Notes under the pieces: model-generated
What the model saw: only the letters and a program-made list of their open reading frames with translations
What the model was told of the DNA's origin: nothing
Databases searched by the model: none
Source: Pseudomonas vranovensis DSM 16006
Lineage (GTDB): Bacteria; Pseudomonadota; Gammaproteobacteria; Pseudomonadales; Pseudomonadaceae
DNA: 43,799 nucleotides
Assembly (NCBI RefSeq): GCF_000425805.1
Contig: NZ_AUED01000026.1
Coordinates: 1 to 43,799, forward strand
Reading direction: 5' to 3'
Program-made: the position numbers and the translations under genes
Shown here: positions 32,823-40,407 of the stretch, one piece after another
Position numbering within the stretch: position 1 is the first letter of the stretch
How the letters are laid out: each line of letters opens with the position of its first letter

Positions 32823-34298
32823 TCAGAATGGGTAGGCCCGTGGACGGTGCTGCACGGTGATCCAGTGGTCGGTGGTGAACTCCTCGATGGCCCAGTCGCC
32901 GTTGAAGCGCCCAAGCCCTGAGTTTTTCTCGCCACCGAACGGGGCGTTGGGCTCGTCGTTGACCGGGATGTCGTTGATATGGGTCATGCCGGCCTGGATC
33001 CGCTGGGCGAACTGCACGCCCCGTTCGAGGCTGGCAGTGAACACCGCGCTCGACAGCCCGTACTCGCTGCGGTTGGCCAGTTCCAGGGCATGCTCGGCAT
33101 CGCGTGCAGCCTGGATACCCACCAGCGGGCCGAAGATTTCTTCGTGGGCAATGTCCATGTCGGCGGTGACGTTGCCGAACACATGGGGGGGCAACACGTT
33201 GCCTTGGGCCAGGCCACCGGTCAGCAGTTGGGCGCCCTCAGCCTGGGCGGTGGCGATCTTGTCTTGCAGGCCGGCCAGTTGCCGTTCGTTGATGACCGGG
33301 CCGATCACCGTGCCGGGCAGGCTCGGGTCGCCACAGGGCAGGGCCTTGACCCGCTCGACGAAACGCTCGGTGAAGGCCGCCAGCAGCGGTTGCTCGACAA
33401 TGATGCGGTTGACCGCCATGCAGATCTGCCCCTGGTGCAGGAACTTGCCCACCACGGCGGCATTGACCGCTTGCTCAAGGTCGGCATCGGCCAGCACCAC
33501 GAACGGGCTGTTGCCGCCCAGCTCAAGGGCCAGGTGCTTGAGGTGTTCGCCACCGCTGGCGATACGGCCGATGTTGCGGCCCACCTGGGTGGAGCCTGTG
33601 AAAGAAATGAACGCCGGCACCGGGTGCTCGACGAAGGCGTCACCGATCTCGGCACCGGCACCGACCACCACGTTCAGGGCACCTGCCGGTAACCCGGCTT
33701 CCTCGAAAATGCGCGCCAGCAGCAGGCCGCCAGTGACCGGCGTGTCGCTGGCCGGCTTGACCACCACGGTGTTGCCCAGGGCCAGGGCAGGGGCCAGGGA
33801 GCGGGCGGTCAGGTGCAGGGGGAAGTTCCACGGGCTGATCACCCCGATTACGCCCAGGGGCTTGCGGTACACGCGGCTTTCCTTGCCGGGAATGTTCGAG
33901 GCGACGATGCGCCCATGTACGCGGCTGGGCAGGCTGGCCGATTCGAGGATGATGGCGCGGGCGGCGCCCCATTCGATCTGGGCCTTGATCCGGGTGCTGC
34001 CGGACTCGCGGATGATCCAGTCGATGATCTCTTCGCGGCGCTCATCAAAAATGCGCGCCGCTGCCAGCATCACCTGGCTGCGGGCGGCGGGCGCCTGCGC
34101 GGCCCACTCGGCCTGTACCTGCCGGGCGCCACGGTAGGCGGCGTCGAGGTCATCGCGGTTGGCCAGGGGAATGAGCAGCAAGGCCTGCTGGTTGAAAGGG
34201 TCGGTCACCGTCAGCGAGCGCTCGGCACTGCCGGCGCGCCACTGGCCGGCCAAGGGCTGCAGATGAAGGTTCTGGTAGGCAGGGCGGGAGGGTGTCAT
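32823..34298 (-). CDS. pchA: 4-hydroxybenzaldehyde dehydrogenase (PchA/Vdh-like)
   Basis: A 491-residue NAD(P)-dependent aldehyde dehydrogenase. Glu259 (LALELGGNSP) and Cys293 (HQGQICMAVNR) form the active site, and the cofactor motif FTGSTQVG is at 233-240. The length equals that recalled for PchA of P. putida, and the gene order pchA-pchC-pchX-pchF supports the oxidation of 4-hydroxybenzaldehyde to 4-hydroxybenzoate. Vanillin dehydrogenase is a near relative and remains possible. GAGAGAAG precedes the ATG, with ACAACAAAAG above it. It is the first gene of the operon behind the sigma-54 promoter at 34341-34356. Confidence 0.85.
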   Translation of the reverse strand: MTPSRPAYQNLHLQPLAGQWRAGSAERSLTVTDPFNQQALLLIPLANRDDLDAAYRGARQVQAEWAAQAPAARSQVMLAAARIFDERREEIIDWIIRESGSTRIKAQIEWGAARAIILESASLPSRVHGRIVASNIPGKESRVYRKPLGVIGVISPWNFPLHLTARSLAPALALGNTVVVKPASDTPVTGGLLLARIFEEAGLPAGALNVVVGAGAEIGDAFVEHPVPAFISFTGSTQVGRNIGRIASGGEHLKHLALELGGNSPFVVLADADLEQAVNAAVVGKFLHQGQICMAVNRIIVEQPLLAAFTERFVERVKALPCGDPSLPGTVIGPVINERQLAGLQDKIATAQAEGAQLLTGGLAQGNVLPPHVFGNVTADMDIAHEEIFGPLVGIQAARDAEHALELANRSEYGLSSAVFTASLERGVQFAQRIQAGMTHINDIPVNDEPNAPFGGEKNSGLGRFNGDWAIEEFTTDHWITVQHRPRAYPF

Positions 34299-34340
34299 CG
34301 GCTTCTCTCTTTTGTTGTGACATTGCGATGAACAGCCCTT

Positions 34341-34356
34341 AACAACTATCGTGCCA
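34341..34356 (-). promoter_or_regulatory. Sigma-54 promoter of the pch operon
   Basis: On the minus strand CTGGCACG-ATAG-TTGTT matches the consensus TGGCACG-N4-TTGCW except for one base in the -12 element. Spacing is exact. Transcription would begin about 12 bases downstream, leaving a leader of some 30 bases before pchA. The divergent XylR/DmpR-type activator is the expected partner. Confidence 0.8.
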
Positions 34357-34486
34357 GCTCGTGTTAATTGCTAAAAAACCAATAAAAACAGTGTGTTAAG
34401 TGTGTGATTGAACATTCATTAGCACGGTGGCAGTCGCTGGGGTGCGAAAATTTATGCAGAGAATCCGGCATTTGCAGAAAGCTCCG

Positions 34487-34541
34487 CAACGCGGGTGAAG
34501 GGGGAAGAATCTGTGCGGTTATCGGACGTTTACCCGCGTTG
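34487..34541. promoter_or_regulatory. Candidate upstream activator sites
   Basis: CAACGCGGGT (34487-34496) and ACCCGCGTTG (34532-34541) are perfect ten-base inverted repeats, 35 bases apart. They lie 130-200 bases upstream of the sigma-54 -24 element, where enhancer sites of XylR-type activators are found. The rest of 34299-34628 is AT-rich leader and shows no gene. Confidence 0.5.
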
Positions 34542-34628
34542 AAGGCGCCCCGCGACTGACTGCCGATTGACCCGGCCGGGGCGGGGGGCATACTGAAGGC
34601 CTTACCTTCTGCCTTGCACTTATTGCCT

Positions 34629-36467
34629 ATGACTCCTACAACACCTGGCAAATCGGGTCGGCCCGTGGACGAAGCGTTTTTCAAGCAGCTGCTCGGCCGT
34701 CACAAGCGCCTGATCGTCGATCGCACCAATCAATTTGGCAGCACAGGCCTGCCTTCGGCTGAGCAACTGGCCGAGTCGGTGGCCTTTGCGCCCCAGGACG
34801 GCAGCATCTGGCTGTGCGGCCAGCGCATGATGCTGCTGCAAGGCTCGGCCTTTGGTGCCATTCGCCGCGAGCTGATCGACGCCCTGGGCCTGGACAAGGC
34901 CCGTGGCCTGCTCACCCGCATTGGCTGGCAAGCCGGAGCCCGCGATGCCGCCCAGGTCAGCGAGCAATGGCCCGAGGGCGATCACGCTAGCCTCTACAGC
35001 GCAGGCCCGCGGCTGCACATGCTCGAGGGCATGGTCAATGTCGAGGTAGTGCGCTTCGAGATCGATTCGAGCATTGGTCATTTCTATTCCGAGTTTCTCT
35101 GGCACAACTCCCTGGAGGTCGATGAGCACATCGCCGCCTACGGCCTGGGCGGGGAGCCGGCGTGCTGGATGGAGATCGGCTACGCCAGCGGCTATGCCTC
35201 CTCGTTGCTCGGACGCCTGGTAGTGTTTCGCGAGCACCAGTGCCGGGCCATGGGCCACGGCGCCTGCCGGATCGTCGGCAAGCCTGCCGAGCAGTGGGAC
35301 GATATCGACATCGACCTGGCTTACCTGGACCCGGGGGACTTTCTCAGCCGCAGCGCCTATCACAGCGGTGTCGAAACACCGGTGGCGGAGCTTGAAGTGC
35401 CTGCCGACGGCAAGCCGCTGGTGGGGATCTCGGCAAGTTTCGTGGCGGCCAGCCAGTTGCTCCAACGGGTAGCGCCAACCCAGGCCACGGTGTTGCTTAC
35501 CGGTGAGTCGGGAGTGGGCAAGGAGTTGTTCGCCCGTACCTTGCATCAGGCCAGCAGTCGTCAGCACATCCCGATGGTGGCGCTCAATTGCGCGACCCTG
35601 CCGGAGAACCTGGTGGAGGCCGAGTTGTTCGGGGTCGAGCGTGGTGCCTACACCGGGGCCGAACGTTCGCGGCCAGGGCGCTTTGAACGGGCCCACGGCG
35701 GCACGCTGTTCCTCGATGAAATCGGCACCTTGAGCCTGCATGCGCAAAGCAAGATCCTGCGCGCCCTGCAAGAAGGCGAGATCGAGCGCGTGGGCGGCAG
35801 TGCGCCGATCCAGGTGGATGTACGGGTGATTGCCGCCACCAACCTGGACCTGCGCCGTGAGGTGGAGGCGGGGCGCTTCCGCGAAGACCTGTTCTACCGT
35901 CTGAACGTGTTTCCCATTCACTTGCCGCCGTTGCGTGAGCGGCGCGAAGACATCCCGCTGCTGATGAGCTATTTCCTGCGCACCTTCAGCCAGCGTCATG
36001 GCCGCCAGTTGGCGGGCTTCAGCATGCGCCTGGTCAATGCGCTGCTGACCTACCGTTTTCCCGGCAACATTCGCGAATTGCAGAACCTGGTCGAGCGTGG
36101 CGTGATCGCGGCCAGTGACGGCGAAGTGATGGACGTGGTGCACCTGGCCGAAGCCGGTGCACCGTTGATGGAGGCAGCCATAGGCCTGACCACGGAAGGG
36201 CGCTTGGCCATGGGCAAGGTGCCGTCTGCGCCGATGCCGGCCTGCGAGGGCGACGCGGCGCAATCGGCCGATGGCGGGGCGCCGGAACTGGCCAGCCTGC
36301 AGGCGTTTTTCAGCGGCCAGCAGCGGGTGCTGGGTACGTCGCTGGAGGAGATCGAGCGGCGCCTGGTGCAACTGGCACTGGAGCGCTCCGGTGGCAATGT
36401 CACCGCCGCTGCGCAGATGCTCGGCATGAGCCGTGCCCAGGTCAGCTACCGGCTCAAGGGCAGCTGA
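34629..36467 (+). CDS. XylR/DmpR-type sigma-54 activator
   Basis: A 612-residue enhancer-binding protein. The N-terminal sensory region (XylR_N about 15-115, V4R about 150-215) keeps His130 and Trp158, aligning with phenol-pocket residues His106 and Trp134 of MopR. It also keeps Cys179, Glu202, Cys205 and Cys213, aligning with its zinc ligands 155, 178, 181 and 189; all share a constant +24 offset. The AAA+ domain has Walker A GESGVGKE (292-299), GAYTGA (339-344, replacing GAFTGA) and Walker B TLFLDE (359-364). A Fis-type helix-turn-helix ends the protein. ATG 34629 is preferred to TTG 34614; no clear ribosome binding site. It should switch on the pch operon in response to a phenol. Confidence 0.92.
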   Translation: MTPTTPGKSGRPVDEAFFKQLLGRHKRLIVDRTNQFGSTGLPSAEQLAESVAFAPQDGSIWLCGQRMMLLQGSAFGAIRRELIDALGLDKARGLLTRIGWQAGARDAAQVSEQWPEGDHASLYSAGPRLHMLEGMVNVEVVRFEIDSSIGHFYSEFLWHNSLEVDEHIAAYGLGGEPACWMEIGYASGYASSLLGRLVVFREHQCRAMGHGACRIVGKPAEQWDDIDIDLAYLDPGDFLSRSAYHSGVETPVAELEVPADGKPLVGISASFVAASQLLQRVAPTQATVLLTGESGVGKELFARTLHQASSRQHIPMVALNCATLPENLVEAELFGVERGAYTGAERSRPGRFERAHGGTLFLDEIGTLSLHAQSKILRALQEGEIERVGGSAPIQVDVRVIAATNLDLRREVEAGRFREDLFYRLNVFPIHLPPLRERREDIPLLMSYFLRTFSQRHGRQLAGFSMRLVNALLTYRFPGNIRELQNLVERGVIAASDGEVMDVVHLAEAGAPLMEAAIGLTTEGRLAMGKVPSAPMPACEGDAAQSADGGAPELASLQAFFSGQQRVLGTSLEEIERRLVQLALERSGGNVTAAAQMLGMSRAQVSYRLKGS

Positions 36468-36479
36468 CCGGGCGCTGGG

Positions 36480-37403
36480 TCAGAGCGCAGTGGTGAACTT
36501 GAACCAGTAGGTCTGACCTTCGGCGCGGTTGCGCACCCCGGACTCATCCTGCCATTTGGCGCTGAACATCCAGCCCTGCTTGCTGCTGTACTGCACGGCA
36601 GGGCCGATGGAGAACGAGCGTCCGCGGTTGCCGTCGCTGGCATCGACCAGGGCGGCGGCGTCGCAGTCGCTGGCGCTGCATTTATCGTCGCTGATCTGCT
36701 GGTAGGCATGCCCGCCAACGCCCAGCACCCAACCATTGCCAAGGCCCCAGCCGAGGGTGTAGTCGGCGTGCAGCTCGCGCCCGGACTGATAGTTTGTGGC
36801 GCGGTTCTCGAAGTTGTAGTCGTGCATCAGGCGGATGTCGGCATTCAGGCCGTCGGGGTCCAGGTAGGTCATGGCCAGTACGGCTTGCACGGTGTAGTAA
36901 TTGTTGCCCAGGTTGATCAGGTCGTCTTCGTCGTATTCGCTGGCGGTGGGCAGGACGAAATCGACGCCGGTCGCGATGTGCAATTTTTCGCTGGGGTGAA
37001 AACCGATCACCGGGCCCAGGTGAGCATCGCCGATGCCGCGCTTGTGGTCATGAGGGCCGTTCTTGACGTTCAGGCGCATATCGTTCAGCGGCAACAGGGC
37101 GTGAAAACCCAGGTCGCCGCCGAACACCTTCTGCTCGGTGACCCAGACGAAGCGAGGGGCGAGGGTTGTAACGCGCAGGTCGATGTCGGCGGCCTTGTCA
37201 CCGCTGTTGTCGCGCAGAGTGTCGGCCAGGTAGTTGCCGGCGAACAGTTGGCCGTAGGTGCCTGGGGGCGGGAGGATGCCCATGCCGTAGATTTCGATGC
37301 CATTGGGCCAGGAGGAGATACCGCCTTCGGAAGCGTGGGCGTGCAAGGCGCAGGTGGTCAGGAGCAGGCCGGCGGTGAGGTGGCGGGGAGAGTGTTTGAG
37401 CAT
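36480..37403 (-). CDS. Outer-membrane channel, phenol MetA-deg type
   Basis: A 307-residue protein with a Sec signal peptide (about 1-24, ending HAHAS) and an alternating-hydrophobicity beta-barrel that ends in KFTTAL. It matches the PF13557-like family of outer-membrane proteins found in aromatic pathways (recalled). It probably admits the phenol substrate. The gene converges with the activator, 12 bases away, and is driven by its own sigma-54 promoter (37447-37462). CATAACAATAAGG lies in its leader. Confidence 0.85.
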   Translation of the reverse strand: MLKHSPRHLTAGLLLTTCALHAHASEGGISSWPNGIEIYGMGILPPPGTYGQLFAGNYLADTLRDNSGDKAADIDLRVTTLAPRFVWVTEQKVFGGDLGFHALLPLNDMRLNVKNGPHDHKRGIGDAHLGPVIGFHPSEKLHIATGVDFVLPTASEYDEDDLINLGNNYYTVQAVLAMTYLDPDGLNADIRLMHDYNFENRATNYQSGRELHADYTLGWGLGNGWVLGVGGHAYQQISDDKCSASDCDAAALVDASDGNRGRSFSIGPAVQYSSKQGWMFSAKWQDESGVRNRAEGQTYWFKFTTAL

Positions 37404-37410
37404 GAGAGGT

Positions 37411-37425
37411 CAGCCTTATTGTTAT
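37411..37425 (-). promoter_or_regulatory. Crc/Hfq-type CA motif at channel gene
   Basis: On the minus strand CACATAACAATAAGGCTG lies about ten bases before the start at 37403. It shares CATAACAATAAGG with the pchC leader. Confidence 0.5.
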
Positions 37426-37446
37426 GTGTGATTCGCTCGGGACCCT

Positions 37447-37462
37447 CTCAAGATGTGTGCCA
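37447..37462 (-). promoter_or_regulatory. Sigma-54 promoter of channel gene
   Basis: On the minus strand TGGCAC-ACATC-TTGAG has the right spacing between GG and TTG. It differs from consensus in the last bases of the -12 element. The upstream TTAATTGCT is shared with the pch promoter. Confidence 0.72.
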
Positions 37463-37479
37463 GGTTTAATTGCTTTAAA

Positions 37480-37492
37480 TATCAATAGGTTA
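37480..37492 (+). promoter_or_regulatory. IHF site
   Basis: TATCAATAGGTTA fits the IHF consensus WATCAANNNNTTR at every fixed position. It sits 18 bases upstream of the -24 element of the channel gene's sigma-54 promoter. IHF commonly bends DNA between enhancer and such promoters. Confidence 0.6.
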
Positions 37493-37591
37493 GGTTTTTA
37501 AATGGGTTTTACTTGGCGGGATTTATTAAGAAAATTCAGCGGGGTGAATAAAAGTCTCGGCAGGCGCGGCGGTGCGAGGTCTCGACTTGCT

Positions 37592-37628
37592 CCGCGATAG
37601 CGGTGTGGCAGTCGGATTGCTATCGCGG
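37592..37628. repeat. Inverted repeat, intergenic
   Basis: CCGCGATAGC (37592-37601) and GCTATCGCGG (37619-37628) are perfect ten-base arms around 17 bases, followed by GGCAAGCTCGCTCCTAC, a common Pseudomonas repeat. No gene is seen from 37404 to 37925. Confidence 0.7.
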
Positions 37629-37735
37629 GGCAAGCTCGCTCCTACCGTAGAATACCTGGTCACCCAGTATTGTAATTCCCTTGGCTTTGGCGCCCTTTGT
37701 GATGGGTTTGGGATCTGGCGGTGATGCCAAGCACT

Positions 37736-37935
37736 GTGCAGCCGCTGCCGTCAGGCTGCGATCGGGCGCGAAGCGGCCGCAATCTTTTCAATCCGATGAA
37801 GCGCGAGATAGGCGACTGCCTGGCAGTCGATCGCAGCCTCGTACCTCGGCAGCGGCTACTCCAAATCAGGCAATAGCACCTGGATTGTGCCGGTGGTACC
37901 TGCTGTGCGCGGGGCAAGCCCGCTCCTACAGTGCA
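37736..37935. repeat. REP cluster
   Basis: A REP unit (GCAGCCGCTGCCGTCAGGCT, about 37739-37785) and an inverted partner (about 37810-37859, ending GGCAGCGGCTAC) surround a 25-base spacer. A further CGGGGCAAGCCCGCTCCTAC unit touches the stop of pobR. Confidence 0.8.
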
Positions 37936-38801
37936 GACTGGCGGAAGGCGTTGGGCGTCTGCCCGCACAGTCGCCTGAAGAATCGCGAGAAATAGGTGGG
38001 GTCGCTGAAGCCCAGGCTGTCGGAAAGCTGGCTGATGCTCATGTTGGTGTAGATCAGGTTGCGCCGTGCTTCGAGCAGCAGGCGCTGGTGGATGATTTGC
38101 AAAGCGGTCTGCCCGGCAAGCTCGCGACAGAGGATGTTCAGGTGCACGCTGGAGATACCCAGGCGGTGGGCGAAGTGCTCCACCGACAGGTGCTCGCGGT
38201 AATGCTGCTCCACCAATTTGATGTAGCGCCCCAGTAATTGCTGGTTGCGCTCGTCGCGGTTACCCGGGTGTGTGTTGTGCTGGCGTTGGCGGCTGATCCA
38301 TACCATCAGGCTGGTAATCAGTGAGTGCAGCAGTAGATCGCGTGCCGGGGCGCTGCCTTCGTACTCCTGGTGCAACACATGGATCAAGGTGTGCAGGGCC
38401 TGGCGGTCGCGGCCCAGCGGGTAGCAGCCGATCGAAGCCAGGACGGTCAGGGGCGCGCCCAGTTGGGCCTCCAGTTGCGCCACCAGCGGGGCACCGAGGG
38501 TGAGTACGTAGCCATCGATGTCGGCGGAAAACTGAAAGCCATGTACGGTCATTGGCGGGATCACCTGGATCGCCGCCTCATGCACATCGCTGCGCTTGCC
38601 TTCGATCTCCAGCCGGGCGTGGCCGCGACGCACATACAGCAACTGGAACAGGTCGGCGTGACGGTGCGGTTTGATCTCCCAATGGTGCAGGCTGCTGCGC
38701 TTGGGGATGGATTCGCAGTGCAGCAGATCGGGAGTCGGCCAGGCCTGGTTTTCACCGTACAGCTTGAACACGGGGATTCTGGGAAGGCTGGATCTTGTCA
38801 T
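37926..38801 (-). CDS. pobR: AraC-family activator PobR
   Basis: A 291-residue AraC/XylS regulator. The N-terminal cupin-like domain (about 25-120; HHWEIKPHRHADLFQLLYVR) senses 4-hydroxybenzoate, and the C-terminal helix-turn-helix is at about 190-290 (LSVEHFAHRLGISSVHLNIL, then LGFSDPTYFSRFFRRLCG). Divergent placement from pobA is the usual Pseudomonas order. ATG 38801 is used; the open frame runs on to 38942 but would overlap the operator region. Confidence 0.9.
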   Translation of the reverse strand: MTRSSLPRIPVFKLYGENQAWPTPDLLHCESIPKRSSLHHWEIKPHRHADLFQLLYVRRGHARLEIEGKRSDVHEAAIQVIPPMTVHGFQFSADIDGYVLTLGAPLVAQLEAQLGAPLTVLASIGCYPLGRDRQALHTLIHVLHQEYEGSAPARDLLLHSLITSLMVWISRQRQHNTHPGNRDERNQQLLGRYIKLVEQHYREHLSVEHFAHRLGISSVHLNILCRELAGQTALQIIHQRLLLEARRNLIYTNMSISQLSDSLGFSDPTYFSRFFRRLCGQTPNAFRQSAL

Positions 38802-38831
38802 TGTGGGCAACCTGCCGGGTAGCTTAGCGTT

Positions 38832-38846
38832 GTTCGATAATCGAAC
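38832..38846. promoter_or_regulatory. PcaR-like operator palindrome in pobR-pobA region
   Basis: GTTCGATAATCGAAC is a perfect 15-base palindrome. It closely resembles the GTTCGATAATCGCAC box I recall for PcaR in P. putida. A second TTGTTC 20 bases after the first (38830-38835, 38850-38855) gives direct repeats spaced by two helix turns, as AraC proteins like. Confidence 0.55.
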
Positions 38847-38922
38847 TGATTGTTCAAAAGTGCAATTAACCGGAGCAATATCACCTTTTCTGGCGGTTTT
38901 TGTCAGCAAAAATGCAGGGGTC

Positions 38923-38988
38923 AATAACAACAAAAGCTCCAAGGTGCTGCCCAGGCGGCGTGTGGAGCCCCCACGCGAGACAAGAACA
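38923..38988 (+). promoter_or_regulatory. Crc/Hfq-type motifs in pobA leader
   Basis: AATAACAACAAAAG (38923-38936) and GACAAGAACAAT (38979-38990) are both A-rich AAnAAn-type runs; the second touches the ATG. pobA is a known type of carbon-catabolite-controlled gene. Confidence 0.5.
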
Positions 38989-40176
38989 ATGAAGACTCAG
39001 GTAGCCATTATCGGTGCAGGCCCTTCCGGGTTGTTACTCGGCCAGTTGCTGCACAAGGCCGGTATCGACACCGTGATTCTCGAACGCCAGACCCCGGACT
39101 ACGTGCTGGGCCGCATCCGTGCCGGGGTGCTCGAGCAGGGCACGGTCGATCTGCTGCGCGAAGCCGGTGTCTCCGAGCGCATGGACGCCGAAGGCCTGGT
39201 ACACGACGGCGTCGAACTGCTGGTCGGCGGCAAGCGCATCCGCGTCGACCTCAAGGCTCTCACCGAAGGCAAGACGGTGATGGTCTACGGCCAGACCGAA
39301 GTCACCCGTGACCTGATGCAGGCCCGCGAAGCCTGCGGCGCACCGATCATCTATTCGGCCAACAACGTCCAACCCCATGAAATGAAGGGTGAGCAGCCCT
39401 ACGTCACCTACGAGAAAGACGGCCAGACCCACCGCATCGATTGCGACTACATTGCCGGCTGCGACGGTTTCCACGGTGTCGCGCGCAAGAGCATTCCCGA
39501 GTCGGTGCTGACCCATTACGAGCGTGTCTATCCCTTCGGCTGGCTCGGCCTGCTGTCGGACACCCCGCCGGTCAATCATGAACTGATCTATGCCCATCAC
39601 GACCGTGGCTTCGTGCTGTGCAGCCAGCGCTCGCTGACCCGCAGCCGCTACTACCTGCAAGTGCCGCTGACCGACCATGTCGATGACTGGTCCGATGAGC
39701 GCTTCTGGGATGAGCTCAAGGCGCGTTTGCCCGAGGAAGTCGGTGAGCGACTGGTTACCGGGCCGTCGTTGGAAAAAAGCATCGCGCCACTGCGCAGCTA
39801 CGTGGTGGAGCCGATGCAGTACGGCAAGCTGTTCCTGGTGGGCGATGCCGCGCATATCGTTCCGCCTACCGGTGCCAAGGGCCTGAACCTGGCGGCCTCC
39901 GACGTGTGCTACCTGTACCGGATCCTGGTCAAGGTATATGGCGAGGGACGCACCGACTTGCTCGAAAAGTACTCGGAACTGGCCTTGCGCCGGGTGTGGA
40001 AGGGTGAGCGCTTCAGCTGGTTCATGACCAACCTGCTGCATGACTTTGGCGAGCACAAGGACGCCTGGGACCACAAGATGCAACAGGCCGACCGCGAGTA
40101 CTTCTTCAACTCTCACGCCGGTCTGGTCAACATCGCCGAAAACTACGTGGGCCTGCCCTACGAAGCCATCGAGTAA
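38989..40176 (+). CDS. pobA: 4-Hydroxybenzoate 3-monooxygenase
   Basis: A 395-residue FAD enzyme that converts 4-hydroxybenzoate to protocatechuate with NADPH and O2. It matches Pseudomonas PobA along its length (recalled): the FAD motif GAGPSG (9-14), RIRAGVLEQGTVDLLREAGV, DYIAGCDGFHG, and FLVGDAAHIVPPTGAKGLNL. ATG 38989 yields the standard MKTQVAIIGAGPSG start; an open frame reaches 38671 over pobR and is not used. It is divergent from pobR and followed by tatA at 17 bases. Confidence 0.95.
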   Translation: MKTQVAIIGAGPSGLLLGQLLHKAGIDTVILERQTPDYVLGRIRAGVLEQGTVDLLREAGVSERMDAEGLVHDGVELLVGGKRIRVDLKALTEGKTVMVYGQTEVTRDLMQAREACGAPIIYSANNVQPHEMKGEQPYVTYEKDGQTHRIDCDYIAGCDGFHGVARKSIPESVLTHYERVYPFGWLGLLSDTPPVNHELIYAHHDRGFVLCSQRSLTRSRYYLQVPLTDHVDDWSDERFWDELKARLPEEVGERLVTGPSLEKSIAPLRSYVVEPMQYGKLFLVGDAAHIVPPTGAKGLNLAASDVCYLYRILVKVYGEGRTDLLEKYSELALRRVWKGERFSWFMTNLLHDFGEHKDAWDHKMQQADREYFFNSHAGLVNIAENYVGLPYEAIE

Positions 40177-40193
40177 GTGAAGGAGGGTGGATC

Positions 40194-40382
40194 ATGGGTG
40201 TGTTCGACTGGAAGCACTGGGCGGTTCTGTTGGTGGTGGTGCTGTTGGTGTTCGGCAGTAAACGCTTGAAAACCCTGGGTGCCGACCTGGGCGAGTCGAT
40301 CAAGGGCTTTCGCCGCTCGGTGAACAGCGACGAGGAGGCGACGCCGCCAGTGGCGGTGGAGCGCCAGCCTCGCCAGGACTAG
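40194..40382 (+). CDS. tatA: TatA-type twin-arginine translocase subunit
   Basis: A 62-residue protein with an N-terminal membrane helix (about 8-22, HWAVLLVVVLLVFGSKR), the FG hinge and an amphipathic helix (KTLGADLGESIKGFRRSV), as in TatA/TatE. AAGGAGG precedes the ATG. It stands alone, without tatB or tatC, directly behind pobA. It would add pore-forming subunits to the Tat system. Since PchX carries a twin-arginine signal in the same region, it may assist export for the phenol pathway; this is inference. Typical TatA is 80-90 residues, so this is a short form. Confidence 0.88.
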   Translation: MGVFDWKHWAVLLVVVLLVFGSKRLKTLGADLGESIKGFRRSVNSDEEATPPVAVERQPRQD

Positions 40383-40407
40383 CGCTCCAGGGGGTGGTGC
40401 CCGCCGA

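Noticed and set aside
30166..34298. Firm assignment as eugenol hydroxylase operon (ehyA/ehyB/vdh)
   Set aside because: Gene order also fits eugenol loci, but the flavoprotein matched PchF better from memory and pobA is nearby; fcs and ech are absent. Kept as an alternative.
34620..36371. 583-residue minus-strand frame opposite the activator
   Set aside because: Shadow frame; activator motifs are on the plus strand.
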